Source of the DNA: Rhodobacter sp. CZR27
GTDB lineage: Bacteria > Pseudomonadota > Alphaproteobacteria > Rhodobacterales > Rhodobacteraceae
DNA: 64,000 nt
Reading direction: 5' to 3'
NCBI RefSeq assembly: GCF_002407205.1
Contig: NZ_CP023548.1
Span: forward strand, 954,501-1,018,500
In this document: in pieces, positions 34,863 to 43,786 of the stretch
How positions within the stretch are numbered: the first letter of the stretch is position 1
Layout of the letters: each line of letters starts with the position of its first letter
Position numbers and translations under genes: made by a program
The notes under the pieces: generated by a model
What the model saw: only the letters and a program-made list of their open reading frames with translations
Told to the model about the DNA's origin: nothing
Databases searched by the model: none

Positions 34863-35648
34863 ATGCCGAAACCGGTGAAGCCCGCCTGGGTGATCGACAA
34901 GGAGCGCGCCCGCCGCACCGCCGCGCAGGAGACCGTCTGGCTGTTCGGCATCCACGCGGTTCGCGACGCGCTGATGAACCCGGCGCGCAAGAAGCTGCGG
35001 CTGGTCCTGACCAAGAATGCCGCCGACCGTCTGGGTGAGGCCGTGGCGGCGGGCGGGATTGAGCCGGAGATCGTCGATCCCCGCAAGTTCGACGTGCCGA
35101 TCGACGAGGGCAGCGTGCACCAGGGGGCCGCGCTAGAGGCCAAGCCGCTTGACTGGGGCCGGCTCGAGGATGTGGCCGTCTCGGGAGAGGGCGCGCCGCT
35201 GGTCGTGCTGCTCGACCGGGTGACCGATCCGCACAACGTGGGCGCCGTGCTGCGCTCGGCCGAGGTCTTCGGCGCGCGTGCGGTGATCGCGCCGCAGCGC
35301 CATTCTGCCCCCGAGACCGGCGCGCTCGCCAAGACGGCGAGCGGCGCGCTCGAGCGGCAGCCTTACCTGCGCGTCGGCAACCTCTCCGACACGATGGAGG
35401 CGCTGAAGGCGATGGGCTACCTGTTGCTCGGCCTTGAGGGCGAGGCGGAGATGACGCTGGCCGATGGGCTGGCGCAGGCGGGCAGCCGGCCGGTCGCCCT
35501 CGTCCTCGGCGCCGAAGGGCCGGGCTTGCGCGAGAAGACGCGCGAGACGTGCGACCTGCTGGTGCGCATCCCCTCCGCGGGAGGATTCGGCTCGCTCAAC
35601 GTCTCGAACGCGGCTGCGGTGGCGCTCTACGCTGCCGCGACGCGATAA
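34863..35648 (+). CDS. rlmB: 23S rRNA guanosine-2251 2'-O-methyltransferase (SpoU/TrmH family)
   Basis: SPOUT methyltransferase of 261 residues. An N-terminal substrate-binding domain (VWLFGIHAVRDALMNPARK) precedes the catalytic domain with the three SpoU motifs: DRVTDPHNVGAVLRSAEVFGA, LVLGAEGPGLREKT and IPSAGGFGSLNVSNAAAVALY. RlmB 2'-O-methylates G2251 of 23S rRNA. The start at 34863 has AGGAG at good spacing; an upstream in-frame extension would run through the tRNA region. It is divergent from tRNA-Tyr. Confidence 0.92.
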   Translation: MPKPVKPAWVIDKERARRTAAQETVWLFGIHAVRDALMNPARKKLRLVLTKNAADRLGEAVAAGGIEPEIVDPRKFDVPIDEGSVHQGAALEAKPLDWGRLEDVAVSGEGAPLVVLLDRVTDPHNVGAVLRSAEVFGARAVIAPQRHSAPETGALAKTASGALERQPYLRVGNLSDTMEALKAMGYLLLGLEGEAEMTLADGLAQAGSRPVALVLGAEGPGLREKTRETCDLLVRIPSAGGFGSLNVSNAAAVALYAAATR

Positions 35649-35659
35649 ATTCTTCACGG

Positions 35660-35761
35660 ATGCGCGACTGCCACTTTTCTTCCGCCTTGTGGCTCCCATG
35701 TTACAGGAGGAGCGGGGCCGGAACCCCCGTTCTACCTTCACTGTCCCTCGTTCCGCACTAG
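35660..35761 (+). CDS. Possible 33-aa leader ORF upstream of the terminator
   Basis: A short frame (ATG 35660 to TAG 35761) ends one base into the 5' arm of the intrinsic terminator. The product starts MRDCHFSSALWLP and shows no obvious amino-acid bias for classical attenuation, although it is rich in Leu, Ser and Pro. There is no clear SD. It may be chance; I list it because of its position. Confidence 0.15.
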   Translation: MRDCHFSSALWLPCYRRSGAGTPVLPSLSLVPH

Positions 35762-35793
35762 CGCCCGGCCGTTTGGTCAGGGCGCTTTTTTTT
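35761..35793 (+). terminator. Strong intrinsic terminator in the leader of the CoA-binding gene
   Basis: GCGCCC (35761-35766) pairs with GGGCGC (35780-35785), extended inside by GGCC/GGTC around a GTTT loop with one bulged A. Eight T follow (35786-35793). It is the only textbook Rho-independent terminator in the window and ends 12 bp before the ATG of the CoA-binding gene. Confidence 0.9.
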
Positions 35794-35805
35794 CGGGAAG
35801 GCCAC

Positions 35806-36222
35806 ATGGATCACGAGACGATCCGCCGCATCCTGCGCGAGACGCGAACCATCGCCGTCGTCGGCTGGTCACCGAACCCCGCGCGGCCCAGTCACGGCGT
35901 GGCTGCCTTCCTGAAAGCTGCGGGCTACCGTGTCATCGCGGTGAACCCGGGGCAGGCGGGCCGCGAGGCGCTGGGCGAGGTCGTCCGCGCCGATCTCGCC
36001 GCGCTGGCGGACGAAGGGGTGGACATGATCGACATCTTCCGCCGGTCCGAACATGTGCCGGAGGTGGTGCGCCAGGCGCTCGAGCATCTGCCGGATCTTC
36101 GCACCGTCTGGATGCAGCTGGGCGTGACGAGTGCCGGGGCTGCGGAGATGGCCGAAGCCAAGGGCATTGCGGTGGTGCAGGACCGCTGCCCGGCGATCGA
36201 GATCCCGCGGCTCGGTCTCTAG
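35806..36222 (+). CDS. CoA-binding domain protein (YccU-like)
   Basis: Single-domain Rossmann protein (138 residues) of the CoA_binding_2 family. The nucleotide loop is [21 protein letters not shown], followed by [28 protein letters not shown] and [21 protein letters not shown], with VQDRCPAIE near the C-terminus, all typical of YccU. Function unknown; binds CoA in homologues. The SD-like GGGAAGG lies immediately after the terminator T-tract, so expression should depend on read-through. Its TAG stop shares the palindrome CTAG with the hisE stop on the other strand. Confidence 0.9.
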   Translation: MDHETIRRILRETRTIAVVGWSPNPARPSHGVAAFLKAAGYRVIAVNPGQAGREALGEVVRADLAALADEGVDMIDIFRRSEHVPEVVRQALEHLPDLRTVWMQLGVTSAGAAEMAEAKGIAVVQDRCPAIEIPRLGL

Positions 36223-36530
36223 CCGCGGGCGGCCTTCTCGGCGATGCCCGAGGTGCCCTCGCGCTTCTCGAGTTCGGCATAGACATCGGCCAGCGCCACG
36301 TCCCGCGCCGCCAGCATCACCAGCAGGTGATAGAGCACGTCCGCGGCTTCCGAGGCGAGGCGGACGCGGTCGCCCTTTACGGCCTCGATGATCGCCTCGA
36401 CGGCTTCCTCGCCGAACTTCTCGGCGCATTTCTCCGGACCCTTGGCGAGAAGCTTCGCGGTCCAGGAACTGTCGGGATCGGCGCCCTTGCGGGCCGCGAC
36501 GGTGGCGGCAAGGCGGTCGAGGACGGTCAT
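36219..36530 (-). CDS. hisE: Phosphoribosyl-ATP pyrophosphatase
   Basis: All-alpha NTP pyrophosphohydrolase (103 residues) for the second step of histidine synthesis, PR-ATP to [23 protein letters not shown] and [14 protein letters not shown] supply the metal-binding Glu and Asp residues of the MazG-like fold. Stand-alone HisE without a HisI domain is normal in alphaproteobacteria. It is coupled to hisF by an ATGA overlap. The stop overlaps head-to-head with the CoA-binding gene stop. Confidence 0.95.
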   Translation of the reverse strand: MTVLDRLAATVAARKGADPDSSWTAKLLAKGPEKCAEKFGEEAVEAIIEAVKGDRVRLASEAADVLYHLLVMLAARDVALADVYAELEKREGTSGIAEKAARG

Positions 36531-37288
36531 GCCAGCCTCACGGGAATGCCGGCCGCGGCCATGTGGGCCTTGGCTTCGCCGATGGTGAACTCGCCGAAAT
36601 GGAAGATCGAGGCGGCGAGGACCGCACTCGCGCCGCCCTCTGTCACGCCCTCCACCAGATGATCGAGTGTGCCGACGCCGCCGCTCGCGATCACCGGGAT
36701 CGCCACGGCGTCCGAGATCGCGCGCGTCAGCGGGAGGTTGAAGCCCGAGCGCGTGCCGTCGCGGTCCATCGAGGTCAGCAGGATCTCACCCGCGCCCTTG
36801 CCCGCCACCTCGCACGCGAACTCCACCGCGTCGATGCCGGTGGCGCGGCGCCCACCGTGGGTGAAGATCTCCCATCGGCCCGGCGCGACGGTCTTGGCGT
36901 CGATCGCCACCACGATGCACTGGCTGCCGAAGCGGTCGGCGGCCTCGGCGACCACATTCGGATCGGCGACGGCGGCCGAGTTGAAGCTGACCTTGTCCGC
37001 ACCCGCCAGCAGCAGCGCCCGCACGTCCTGGTGCGTCCGGACGCCGCCGCCCACCGTCAGCGGCATGAAGCACTGCTCGGCCGTGCGCGTCACGAGGTCG
37101 TACATCGTGCCGCGGTTCTCGTGCGTGGCGTGGATGTCGAGGAAGCACAGCTCGTCCGCCCCCGCCGCGTCATAGGCGCGCGCGGCCTCGACCGGGTCGC
37201 CCGCGTCGCGCAGGTCGACGAAGTTCACGCCCTTGACCACGCGACCGTCGGCCACGTCGAGGCAGGGGATGATGCGGGTCTTGAGCAT
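36527..37288 (-). CDS. hisF: Imidazole glycerol phosphate synthase, cyclase subunit
   Basis: TIM-barrel cyclase (253 residues) that uses ammonia from HisH to make IGP and AICAR from PRFAR. The opening [19 protein letters not shown] contains the catalytic Asp11, and the second catalytic Asp is in VVAIDAK. The phosphate loops [10 protein letters not shown] and [10 protein letters not shown] are intact. It lies between hisA and hisE and ends in an ATGA overlap with hisE. Confidence 0.97.
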   Translation of the reverse strand: MLKTRIIPCLDVADGRVVKGVNFVDLRDAGDPVEAARAYDAAGADELCFLDIHATHENRGTMYDLVTRTAEQCFMPLTVGGGVRTHQDVRALLLAGADKVSFNSAAVADPNVVAEAADRFGSQCIVVAIDAKTVAPGRWEIFTHGGRRATGIDAVEFACEVAGKGAGEILLTSMDRDGTRSGFNLPLTRAISDAVAIPVIASGGVGTLDHLVEGVTEGGASAVLAASIFHFGEFTIGEAKAHMAAAGIPVRLA

Positions 37289-37365
37289 GGTCGTTCTCCT
37301 GCGGGCGTCCGGAAGCGGGACGTTGCGGACGTCCTAGCGCCGGCCGGCCCCTGACGGAAGTCCTT

Positions 37366-38085
37366 TCAGCCGCGCAGCGCCGCCAGCGCCGCCGTGAGGT
37401 CGATGGCCCCGTCATAGAGCGCCCGGCCCGAGATGGCGCCCGCGATGCTGCCCGTGTCGCGCAGGGCAATCAGGTCGGCCATCGAGGAGACCCCGCCCGA
37501 GGCGATGACCGGGATCGAGACGGCGCGGGCGAGGGCGTCGGTGGCGTCGATGTTCGGCCCCGCCATGGCGCCGTCACGGTCGATGTCGGTGTAGATGATC
37601 GCGGCCACGCCCGCATCCTCGAAGGACTGCGCAAGATCGGTCGCCATCACGTCGGTTTCCGTGGCCCAGCCCTTCGTCGCGACGCGGCCCTTGCGAGCGT
37701 CGATGCCGACGGCAACCTTTCCGGGGAAGGCCCGCGCCGCCTCGCGTACGAGGGCCGGGTTCTCGACCGCAACGGTCCCGAGGATCACGCGGGAAAGGCC
37801 CTTGGCCAGCCAGCCCTCGATGGTCGCCATGTCGCGGATGCCGCCGCCGAGCTGCGTCGGAACCTTCACGCGGGCAAGGATCGCCTCGACCGCCGCCGCG
37901 TTCACCGGATGCCCGGCGAAGGCGCCGTTCAGATCGACGAGATGCAGCCATTCGCAGCCCGCCGCCTCGAACGAGGCCGCCTGCGCCGCCGGATCGTCGC
38001 CAAAGACCGTGGCGGCCTCCATCTCGCCGCGCAGCAGGCGGACGCACTGGCCGTCCTTCAGGTCGATGGCGGGATAAAGGATCAT
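37366..38085 (-). CDS. hisA: ProFAR isomerase (HisA)
   Basis: TIM-barrel isomerase (239 residues) converting ProFAR to [22 protein letters not shown] carries the catalytic Asp8, the second Asp is in [10 protein letters not shown], and phosphate loops TQLGGGIRD and [11 protein letters not shown] are present. The start at 38085 gives the canonical N-terminus; an in-frame extension upstream is unsupported. It has a 158-bp gap after hisH and a 77-bp gap before hisF, so internal promoters are possible. Confidence 0.96.
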   Translation of the reverse strand: MILYPAIDLKDGQCVRLLRGEMEAATVFGDDPAAQAASFEAAGCEWLHLVDLNGAFAGHPVNAAAVEAILARVKVPTQLGGGIRDMATIEGWLAKGLSRVILGTVAVENPALVREAARAFPGKVAVGIDARKGRVATKGWATETDVMATDLAQSFEDAGVAAIIYTDIDRDGAMAGPNIDATDALARAVSIPVIASGGVSSMADLIALRDTGSIAGAISGRALYDGAIDLTAALAALRG

Positions 38086-38243
38086 GGCGCTCTCCGGTCT
38101 CTGGCTTTGGCGGCTTCTGGCACGGGACGCGGGAAATTCCAAGCGCCCGGCCTCGCGCAGTCCCTGCGGCCTTGGCGCCCGTCAGGGTTGATGCGAGCAG
38201 CAGCCGTCAGGGCGCTGTTGCGCCCGTTCCGGAGCGACCGGAA

Positions 38244-38882
38244 TCAGGGTTTCCAGCGCAGGAAGTTCGCGATCAGGCGGAGGCCCGTGGTCTGGCTCTT
38301 CTCCGGGTGGAACTGCGCGCCCACCATGTTCTCGCGGCCGACGATGGCGGTGATCGCCGCGCCGTAGTCGACATGGGCCAGCCGGTCGTGGTCATGCTTC
38401 ACGCGGAAATGGTAGGAATGCACGAAGTAGGCGTGATCGCCCGTCGAGATCCCCTCCAGCACCGGATGCGGGTGATCGATGATCAGGTCGTTCCAGCCCA
38501 TGTGCGGCACCTTGAGATGCGCCGCCTGCGGCTCGATCCGCACCACCTCGCCGTCGATCCAGCCGAAGCCGGGCGTCTCCTCGTATTCCAGCCCCTTCGT
38601 CGCCAGCATCTGCATCCCGATGCAGATCCCGAGGAAGGGACGCGCGCGATGCGTCACCGACTCCTCGATCGCCTCGAAGAGGCCGCCGTAGCTGCCGAGC
38701 GCCCGGCGGCAGGCCGGGAAGGCGCCGTCGCCCGGCAGCACGATCCGGTCGGCGCGCGCCACATCCTCGGGCTTGTCCGAGACCAACACCTGCCCGCCGC
38801 CTACCTCGGCCGCCATGCGCTGGAACGCCTTCTCGGCCGAGTGCAGGTTGCCGCTGTCGTAATCGACCAGAACCGTCAGCAT
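38244..38882 (-). CDS. hisH: Imidazole glycerol phosphate synthase, glutaminase subunit
   Basis: Class I glutamine amidotransferase (212 residues) feeding ammonia to HisF. The nucleophile Cys is in LGICIGMQML, and the His/Glu of the triad are in AQFHPEKS. VDYDSGNLHSAEKAF and LPGDGAFPAC (oxyanion strand region) are typical HisH segments. It starts inside the hisB stop (TGATG). Confidence 0.96.
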   Translation of the reverse strand: MLTVLVDYDSGNLHSAEKAFQRMAAEVGGGQVLVSDKPEDVARADRIVLPGDGAFPACRRALGSYGGLFEAIEESVTHRARPFLGICIGMQMLATKGLEYEETPGFGWIDGEVVRIEPQAAHLKVPHMGWNDLIIDHPHPVLEGISTGDHAYFVHSYHFRVKHDHDRLAHVDYGAAITAIVGRENMVGAQFHPEKSQTTGLRLIANFLRWKP

Positions 38883-39469
38883 CAGAGCATGCCCTTCGTC
38901 GAGGGGATGGCGTCGGCGCGCCGCGGGTCGGGCTCCACCGCCTCGCGCAGGGCGCGGGCCACGGCCTTGAAGGCGGCCTCGGCGATGTGGTGGCTGTTCA
39001 GGCCGTGGATCATGTCGATGTGGAGCGTGATCCCCCCGTGCGTCGAGAGCGCCTGGAAGAACTCGCGCACGAGTTCGGTGTCGAAGGTGCCGATCTTCTG
39101 CGTCGGGAAGGGCAGATTGCAGATGAGGTAGGGCCGCCCCGAGAGATCGAGCGCCGAGCGCACCAGCGCATCGTCCATCGCGAGGTGGAAGCTGCCGTAA
39201 CGCCGGATGCCGCGCTTGTCGCCCAAGGCCTTCGTCAGCGCCTGGCCGAGCGCGATGCCGCAATCCTCGACCGTGTGGTGGTCGTCGATGTGCAGGTCAC
39301 CCTCGCAGCGCAGGGTGATGTCGATCAGCGAATGCCTGGCCAACTGGTCCACCATGTGGTCGAAGAAGCCCACCCCGGTCTTCACGTCGTAGGTCCCGGT
39401 GCCGTCGAGGTTCACCGCCACCGAAATCTCGGTCTCGGCGGTCTTGCGGGTGATCTCGGCCTTGCGCAT
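38882..39469 (-). CDS. hisB: Imidazoleglycerol-phosphate dehydratase (monofunctional)
   Basis: Manganese enzyme (195 residues) that dehydrates IGP to imidazole acetol phosphate. The two metal-binding His-rich motifs are [16 protein letters not shown] and [12 protein letters not shown], and [13 protein letters not shown] is also conserved. There is no N-terminal phosphatase domain, as in most non-enteric bacteria. The ATG has AGGAG upstream, and a TATAAG -10-like element sits 25-30 bp before it. First gene of hisBHAFE. Confidence 0.96.
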   Translation of the reverse strand: MRKAEITRKTAETEISVAVNLDGTGTYDVKTGVGFFDHMVDQLARHSLIDITLRCEGDLHIDDHHTVEDCGIALGQALTKALGDKRGIRRYGSFHLAMDDALVRSALDLSGRPYLICNLPFPTQKIGTFDTELVREFFQALSTHGGITLHIDMIHGLNSHHIAEAAFKAVARALREAVEPDPRRADAIPSTKGML

Positions 39470-39704
39470 GGAGGGCTCCTTTCCGGTCGCCGTCTTATAG
39501 GAAACCCCGCCCTCCGAGGGAAGGCCACCCGCTTGCACGGTTTCCATTGATTCAGGTCAAGGCGGGCCGGGCAGGGCGGGTGGAGCAATTCGCTCAGGCA
39601 GACCACGAAACACTGGTCAGATTTCCGGCAAAGCAGCACACTGAGCCGGGGAGAGGCGCATTCGCGCCCCTCCGCCACCGGATTGTGCGATGGGAGAACG
39701 ATCC

Positions 39705-41717
39705 ATGAGCCATCAACCATCAGGCCCTCGCTGCGCCGCACTGGTCGGCAGCTACACCTGCGGCAAGACGACCCTCTTCGAGGATCTGCTGTTCGCTGCG
39801 GGCGCCATCGACCGGCGCGGCGCTGTCAAGGACGGCAACACGGTGGGCGATGCGGCGCCCGAAGCGCGCGCCCGCCAGATGAGCACCGAGCTGTCGGTGG
39901 CGAACTTCGACTACCTCGGCGAGCCCTGGACGCTGATCGACTGCCCTGGCTCGGTCGAACTGACCTATGACGCGCAATGCGCGATGATGGTCGCGGACAT
40001 CGTGGTGGTGGTGGCCGAGCCGCTGCCGGAACGCGCCGTGACGCTCTCGCCCCTCCTTCGCTTCCTCGACGACCGCAACATTCCGCACCTCGTCTACATC
40101 AACAAGATGGACCTGCCCGAGGCCACCGCCCGCGGCACGTTCGAGGCGTTGCAGGCGGTCTCGGGCCGGCCGCTGGTGCTGCGCGAGATCCCGATCCGCG
40201 ATGCGGCGGGCAAGGTCACCGGCATGGTGGATCTGGTGAGCGAGCGCGCCTGGCGCTGGAACCCGCACAAGCCCTCGGACATGGTGGCGCTGCCGGACGC
40301 GCTGAAGGAAGTCGAGGGCGAGGCCCGCGCGAGCCTGCTCGAGGCGCTGGCGGATTTCGACGACGCGCTGATGTCGGAACTGCTCGACGACGTGGTGCCC
40401 TCGACCAGCGAGATCTACGAGAACCTGACCCGCGACCTGCAGAAGGACCTGATCGTGCCGGTGTTCTTCGGCTCGGCCGAGAACGAGAACGGCATCCGCC
40501 GGCTCCTGAAGGCGCTGCGCCACGAGGCGCCCGACGCCGCGGCCACCGCAGATCGGCTCGGGATCGAGGCGAAGGGCACGATGGCACAGGTGTTCAAGAC
40601 GGTCTACGCCGGCCAGTCGGGCAAGATGTCCTGGGTCCGCGTCTGGTCGGGCGAGGTGAGGGACGGGATGACGCTCGGTCAGGACCGCGTCGGCTCGGTG
40701 AGCGCGCTGATGGGCCGCAAGACCACGGCCAAGGGATCGGCCGTGGCGGGCGAGGTCGTCTCGCTTGGCCGGATGGCGGGGGCGGCGACCGGGGATCTCC
40801 TCACCGAACAGGGCGTCGCCGAGGCCGACTGGCCGGTGCCCCCCGCGCCGCTTCATGCGGTGGCGATCCGCGCCGAGAAGCAGGCGGACGACGTGAAGCT
40901 CGCCGCCGCGCTGACGCGGCTGGCGGAGGAGGATCCCTCGATCACCTCGGGCCATCTGGCCGAGACGGGCGAGATGGTCCTGAGCGGGCAGGGCGAGGTG
41001 CAGCTGCAGATCGCGCTGTCGCGAATGAAGAACGAATATGGCCTCGGCGTCGCCGCGACGAAGCCCGCGATCCCCTATCGCGAGACGATCACCAAGCCTG
41101 CGACCATCCACGCCCGGCACAAGAAGCAGTCCGGCGGGCATGGCGAGTTCGCCGATGTCCATCTGGAGATCAGGCCGTTGCCGCGCGGCGAGGGCTTCGT
41201 CTTCGACGAGCGCATCACCGGCGGCGTGGTGCCGAAGAACTACATCCCGGCGGTCGAGAAGGGCGTGCAGGGGTATCTCGCCAAGGGGCCGCTGGGTCAT
41301 GTGGTGGTCGATGTCGCGGTCACCCTGACCGACGGCAGCTATCACACGGTCGACAGCTCGGACATGGCGTTCCAGAAGGCCGCGCAGAAGGGCATGTCCG
41401 AGGCGATGCCCGGCTGCGGCCCGGTCCTGCTCGAGCCTGTGCTCGCCGTGACGATCTCGGTCCCGTCCGAGTTCACGCCGAAGGTGCAGCGCATCGTGAC
41501 GGGGCGGCGCGGGCAGCTTCTGGGCTTTGACGCGAAGCCCGGCTGGCCAGGCTGGGACGACGTGCAGGCGTTGATGCCGCAGGGCGAGACCCATGGCCTG
41601 ATCGTCGAGATCCGCTCGCAGAGCCTTGGCGTCGGCACCTACACCTGCCGGTTTGACCACCTGCAGGAACTGCACGGCCGCGAGGCCGAGCGCGTTCTGG
41701 CCACCCAGAGCGCCTGA
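39705..41717 (+). CDS. EF-G-like translational GTPase (EF-G2 type)
   Basis: Paralogue of elongation factor G with 670 residues. G1 is GSYTCGKTTL, G3 is DCPGSVE (Asp79-Gly82) and G4 is NKMD; domains II-V follow, with the GQGEVQLQIALSRM domain III motif and the domain IV core SGGHGEFADVHLEI. The catalytic His that follows DxPG in normal EF-G is Ser83 here, and the switch I RGIT motif is not preserved, so GTP hydrolysis and ribosome use probably differ. The main EF-G is presumably elsewhere. Start chosen at 39705, with GGGAGA upstream. Confidence 0.9.
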   Translation: MSHQPSGPRCAALVGSYTCGKTTLFEDLLFAAGAIDRRGAVKDGNTVGDAAPEARARQMSTELSVANFDYLGEPWTLIDCPGSVELTYDAQCAMMVADIVVVVAEPLPERAVTLSPLLRFLDDRNIPHLVYINKMDLPEATARGTFEALQAVSGRPLVLREIPIRDAAGKVTGMVDLVSERAWRWNPHKPSDMVALPDALKEVEGEARASLLEALADFDDALMSELLDDVVPSTSEIYENLTRDLQKDLIVPVFFGSAENENGIRRLLKALRHEAPDAAATADRLGIEAKGTMAQVFKTVYAGQSGKMSWVRVWSGEVRDGMTLGQDRVGSVSALMGRKTTAKGSAVAGEVVSLGRMAGAATGDLLTEQGVAEADWPVPPAPLHAVAIRAEKQADDVKLAAALTRLAEEDPSITSGHLAETGEMVLSGQGEVQLQIALSRMKNEYGLGVAATKPAIPYRETITKPATIHARHKKQSGGHGEFADVHLEIRPLPRGEGFVFDERITGGVVPKNYIPAVEKGVQGYLAKGPLGHVVVDVAVTLTDGSYHTVDSSDMAFQKAAQKGMSEAMPGCGPVLLEPVLAVTISVPSEFTPKVQRIVTGRRGQLLGFDAKPGWPGWDDVQALMPQGETHGLIVEIRSQSLGVGTYTCRFDHLQELHGREAERVLATQSA

Positions 41718-41726
41718 GGAACCGCT

Positions 41727-41751
41727 GGCGGGGGGCGTCACGCCCTCCGCC
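41727..41751. terminator. Strong hairpin between EF-G-like and MFS genes
   Basis: An 11-bp stem (one G-T wobble) with a 3-base loop, 9 bp after the EF-G-like stop and 19 bp before the MFS stop. No U-run, but location between converging genes suits a bidirectional terminator. Confidence 0.5.
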
Positions 41752-41770
41752 CTCCACCCTCCGCCGGACG

Positions 41771-42979
41771 TCAGGCGGCGCGGCGTCTGCCGACATGCAG
41801 CAGCAGGGCTGCAACCATCAGCGCGGAGGCCAGCAGGAAGGGCGCCCCCGGCAGGTGCAGCAGGGCGCCCTCGTGGGTGAAGGCCCGGAAGGCGGCCGTC
41901 ATCACCAGCGGCGAGACGATCATCGCGATGGCATTGAGCGAGGCGAGCAGGCCCTGCAGCTCTCCCTGCGCATCCGCGGGCGTTCCGCGCGACAGGATCG
42001 ACTGCAGCGCCGGCGTCACCACGCCCCCGAGCGCGGTGATCGGGATCACGACGAGCGCGCCGAGCGGCGAGGTCAGGAAGCCGAAGACCGCCAGCGTCAC
42101 GATATCGACCCAGATGCCCCAGAACGCGGTGCGATGCTCGCCCAGCTTGCGGATCGCAGGCCCCACCAGTGCCACCTGACCCACCGCGAAGCTGATGCCG
42201 TAAAGCGCGAGCGAGGCCCCGACCATGCCCGCGCCCCAGCCGAACTGCGCATGGCCGTAGAACGCCCAGACCGCCGGATAGACGTTCATCGCGATGCCGA
42301 GGATCAGGAAGACCAGCAGCGGCCGCCGCAGCCCCGGCAGATGCGCCACCGCCCGGAAGGCGCCGAGCGGATTGGCCCGCGCCAGCGAGAACGGGCGGCG
42401 GGTCGCGTCGGTCACGGTCTCGGGCAGGATCAGGCTGCCGAGGCATAGGTTCAGCACCGCCATCAGCGCTGCGCCATAGAAGGGCGCACGGATGTCGAGC
42501 CCTGCCAGAAGCCCGCCCATCGCAGGCCCGAGAACAAAGCCGATGCCGAACCCTGCCCCGATCAGGGCGAAGCGCTTGCCGCGGTCCTCGGGCGGGGTCA
42601 CGTCGGCGATGAAGGCCGATGCCGTGGCATAGGTCGCCGAGACGATCCCCGCCACGATCCGCGCCGCCAGCAGGATCGTGATGGTCGGCGCCAGCGCCAT
42701 CGCCAGATAGGTCGCGGACATGATGACCAGCGAGCCGAGCAGGATCGGCCGCCGCCCGAACCGGTCGGACAGGCTGCCGATGGTCGGCCCGAACAGGAAC
42801 TGCATCACCGCGAACGAGGCGGACAGGAGCCCGCCCCAGACGGCCGCCTCGGACAGCGTCCGCCCCGTCACCTCGAGGATCAGCTCCGGCATGACGGGGA
42901 AGATCAGGCCGATGCCGATGGCGTCCAGCGTGACGGTGATGAGGATGAAGGCGAGGGCGAGCCGGGGGCTTTGCATCAT
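41771..42979 (-). CDS. Tet(A)-like 12-TM MFS transporter
   Basis: DHA1-family drug:proton antiporter (402 residues) of the TCR/Tet type. Motif A is GSLSDRFGRRPILLGS, and the long TM5 antiporter stretch ALIGAGFGIGFVLGPAMGG matches motif C. Helix content fits 12 TM. Such chromosomal homologues are often named tetracycline-resistance MFS proteins without proven tetracycline export. Start ATG 42979, with a second ATG directly after it. Confidence 0.9.
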   Translation of the reverse strand: MMQSPRLALAFILITVTLDAIGIGLIFPVMPELILEVTGRTLSEAAVWGGLLSASFAVMQFLFGPTIGSLSDRFGRRPILLGSLVIMSATYLAMALAPTITILLAARIVAGIVSATYATASAFIADVTPPEDRGKRFALIGAGFGIGFVLGPAMGGLLAGLDIRAPFYGAALMAVLNLCLGSLILPETVTDATRRPFSLARANPLGAFRAVAHLPGLRRPLLVFLILGIAMNVYPAVWAFYGHAQFGWGAGMVGASLALYGISFAVGQVALVGPAIRKLGEHRTAFWGIWVDIVTLAVFGFLTSPLGALVVIPITALGGVVTPALQSILSRGTPADAQGELQGLLASLNAIAMIVSPLVMTAAFRAFTHEGALLHLPGAPFLLASALMVAALLLHVGRRRAA

Positions 42980-43078
42980 GGGTCCGCGTCGGGGTCGCGC
43001 GACCCTATCCGCGGCCCGGTGCACGGGAAAGCGGTTTTGCGGCCACGTCGATGAGACCTTTTGCCAGAGGTCCGGGCG

Positions 43079-43786
43079 TCAGGCCGCCACCTCGATCAGC
43101 CGCCGCGCAAGGGCTTCCGGGCAGCTCAGGAAGGGCGAGTGCGAAGCGTCGAGGGTCGAGACGGTGCCGTCCGGCCAGCCCTCGGTCATGGCTGCCTGAT
43201 ATTCCGGCGGGATCGCACGGTCCTGCAGGCAGCGGATGTAGTGCTTCGGCACCGAATGGTAGCGCGCGGTCAGCGTCACGGGCTGTTCCTGCGGCAGGAT
43301 CGGCTGCGGGCCGAGGCGGGAGGCCGCAAAGGCGCGCGCCGCCTCGGTGCAGTCGTGATACAGCCGGTCGGCGGTCAGCGCGGGATCGAAGGTGAAGCTC
43401 TGCCGGTCCGGCGCGATCACGATGGCGTCGCGCAAGGGCTGGCGCGGCCCGGCGCGGCGCATCGAGGCGACCGACATGCCGCTGCGCGGCGCATATGCGC
43501 AGAGGTAGATCAGCCGGGCGATCTTCTCCGGCGCCTTCTCGGCCGCGGCCGAGATCGGCAGGCCCGCCATGGAATGCCCGACCAGCGTCACGGGCGCTTC
43601 GATGGCTGCAAGGATCGCCTCGGCATAGCGGTCCAGCGTGACCTGGGCGATCGGCGTCGGGTCCGCGCCGTGCGAGGGCAGGTCGATGGCCCGGGCATGG
43701 TGGCCTGCAGCCTGAAGGGCCGCGATCACGTCGCGCCAGCACCACGCACCGTGGCACGAGCCGTGGATCAGCAGGAAGTCAGACAT
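43079..43786 (-). CDS. Alpha/beta hydrolase (methylesterase/MES-like)
   Basis: Small alpha/beta-hydrolase (235 residues). The oxyanion HGSCHGAWCW, nucleophile elbow GHSMAG (Ser) and catalytic His in LDASHSPFLSCPE match the plant methylesterase/hydroxynitrile-lyase-like subfamily, also common in bacteria. The start overlaps the end of the pcaD-like gene by 8 bp, so they are co-expressed. Substrate unknown. Confidence 0.87.
   Translation of the reverse strand: MSDFLLIHGSCHGAWCWRDVIAALQAAGHHARAIDLPSHGADPTPIAQVTLDRYAEAILAAIEAPVTLVGHSMAGLPISAAAEKAPEKIARLIYLCAYAPRSGMSVASMRRAGPRQPLRDAIVIAPDRQSFTFDPALTADRLYHDCTEAARAFAASRLGPQPILPQEQPVTLTARYHSVPKHYIRCLQDRAIPPEYQAAMTEGWPDGTVSTLDASHSPFLSCPEALARRLIEVAA

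Noticed and set aside
35649..35805. A known riboswitch (for example a SAM-type) in the leader of the CoA-binding gene
   Set aside because: I could not fit the hairpins or conserved loop sequences of any riboswitch I know; left as an unknown leader.
39720..42446. A 908-codon minus-strand frame spanning the EF-G-like and Tet-like genes
   Set aside because: It crosses a convergent gene boundary and a strong hairpin and has no protein-like pattern.
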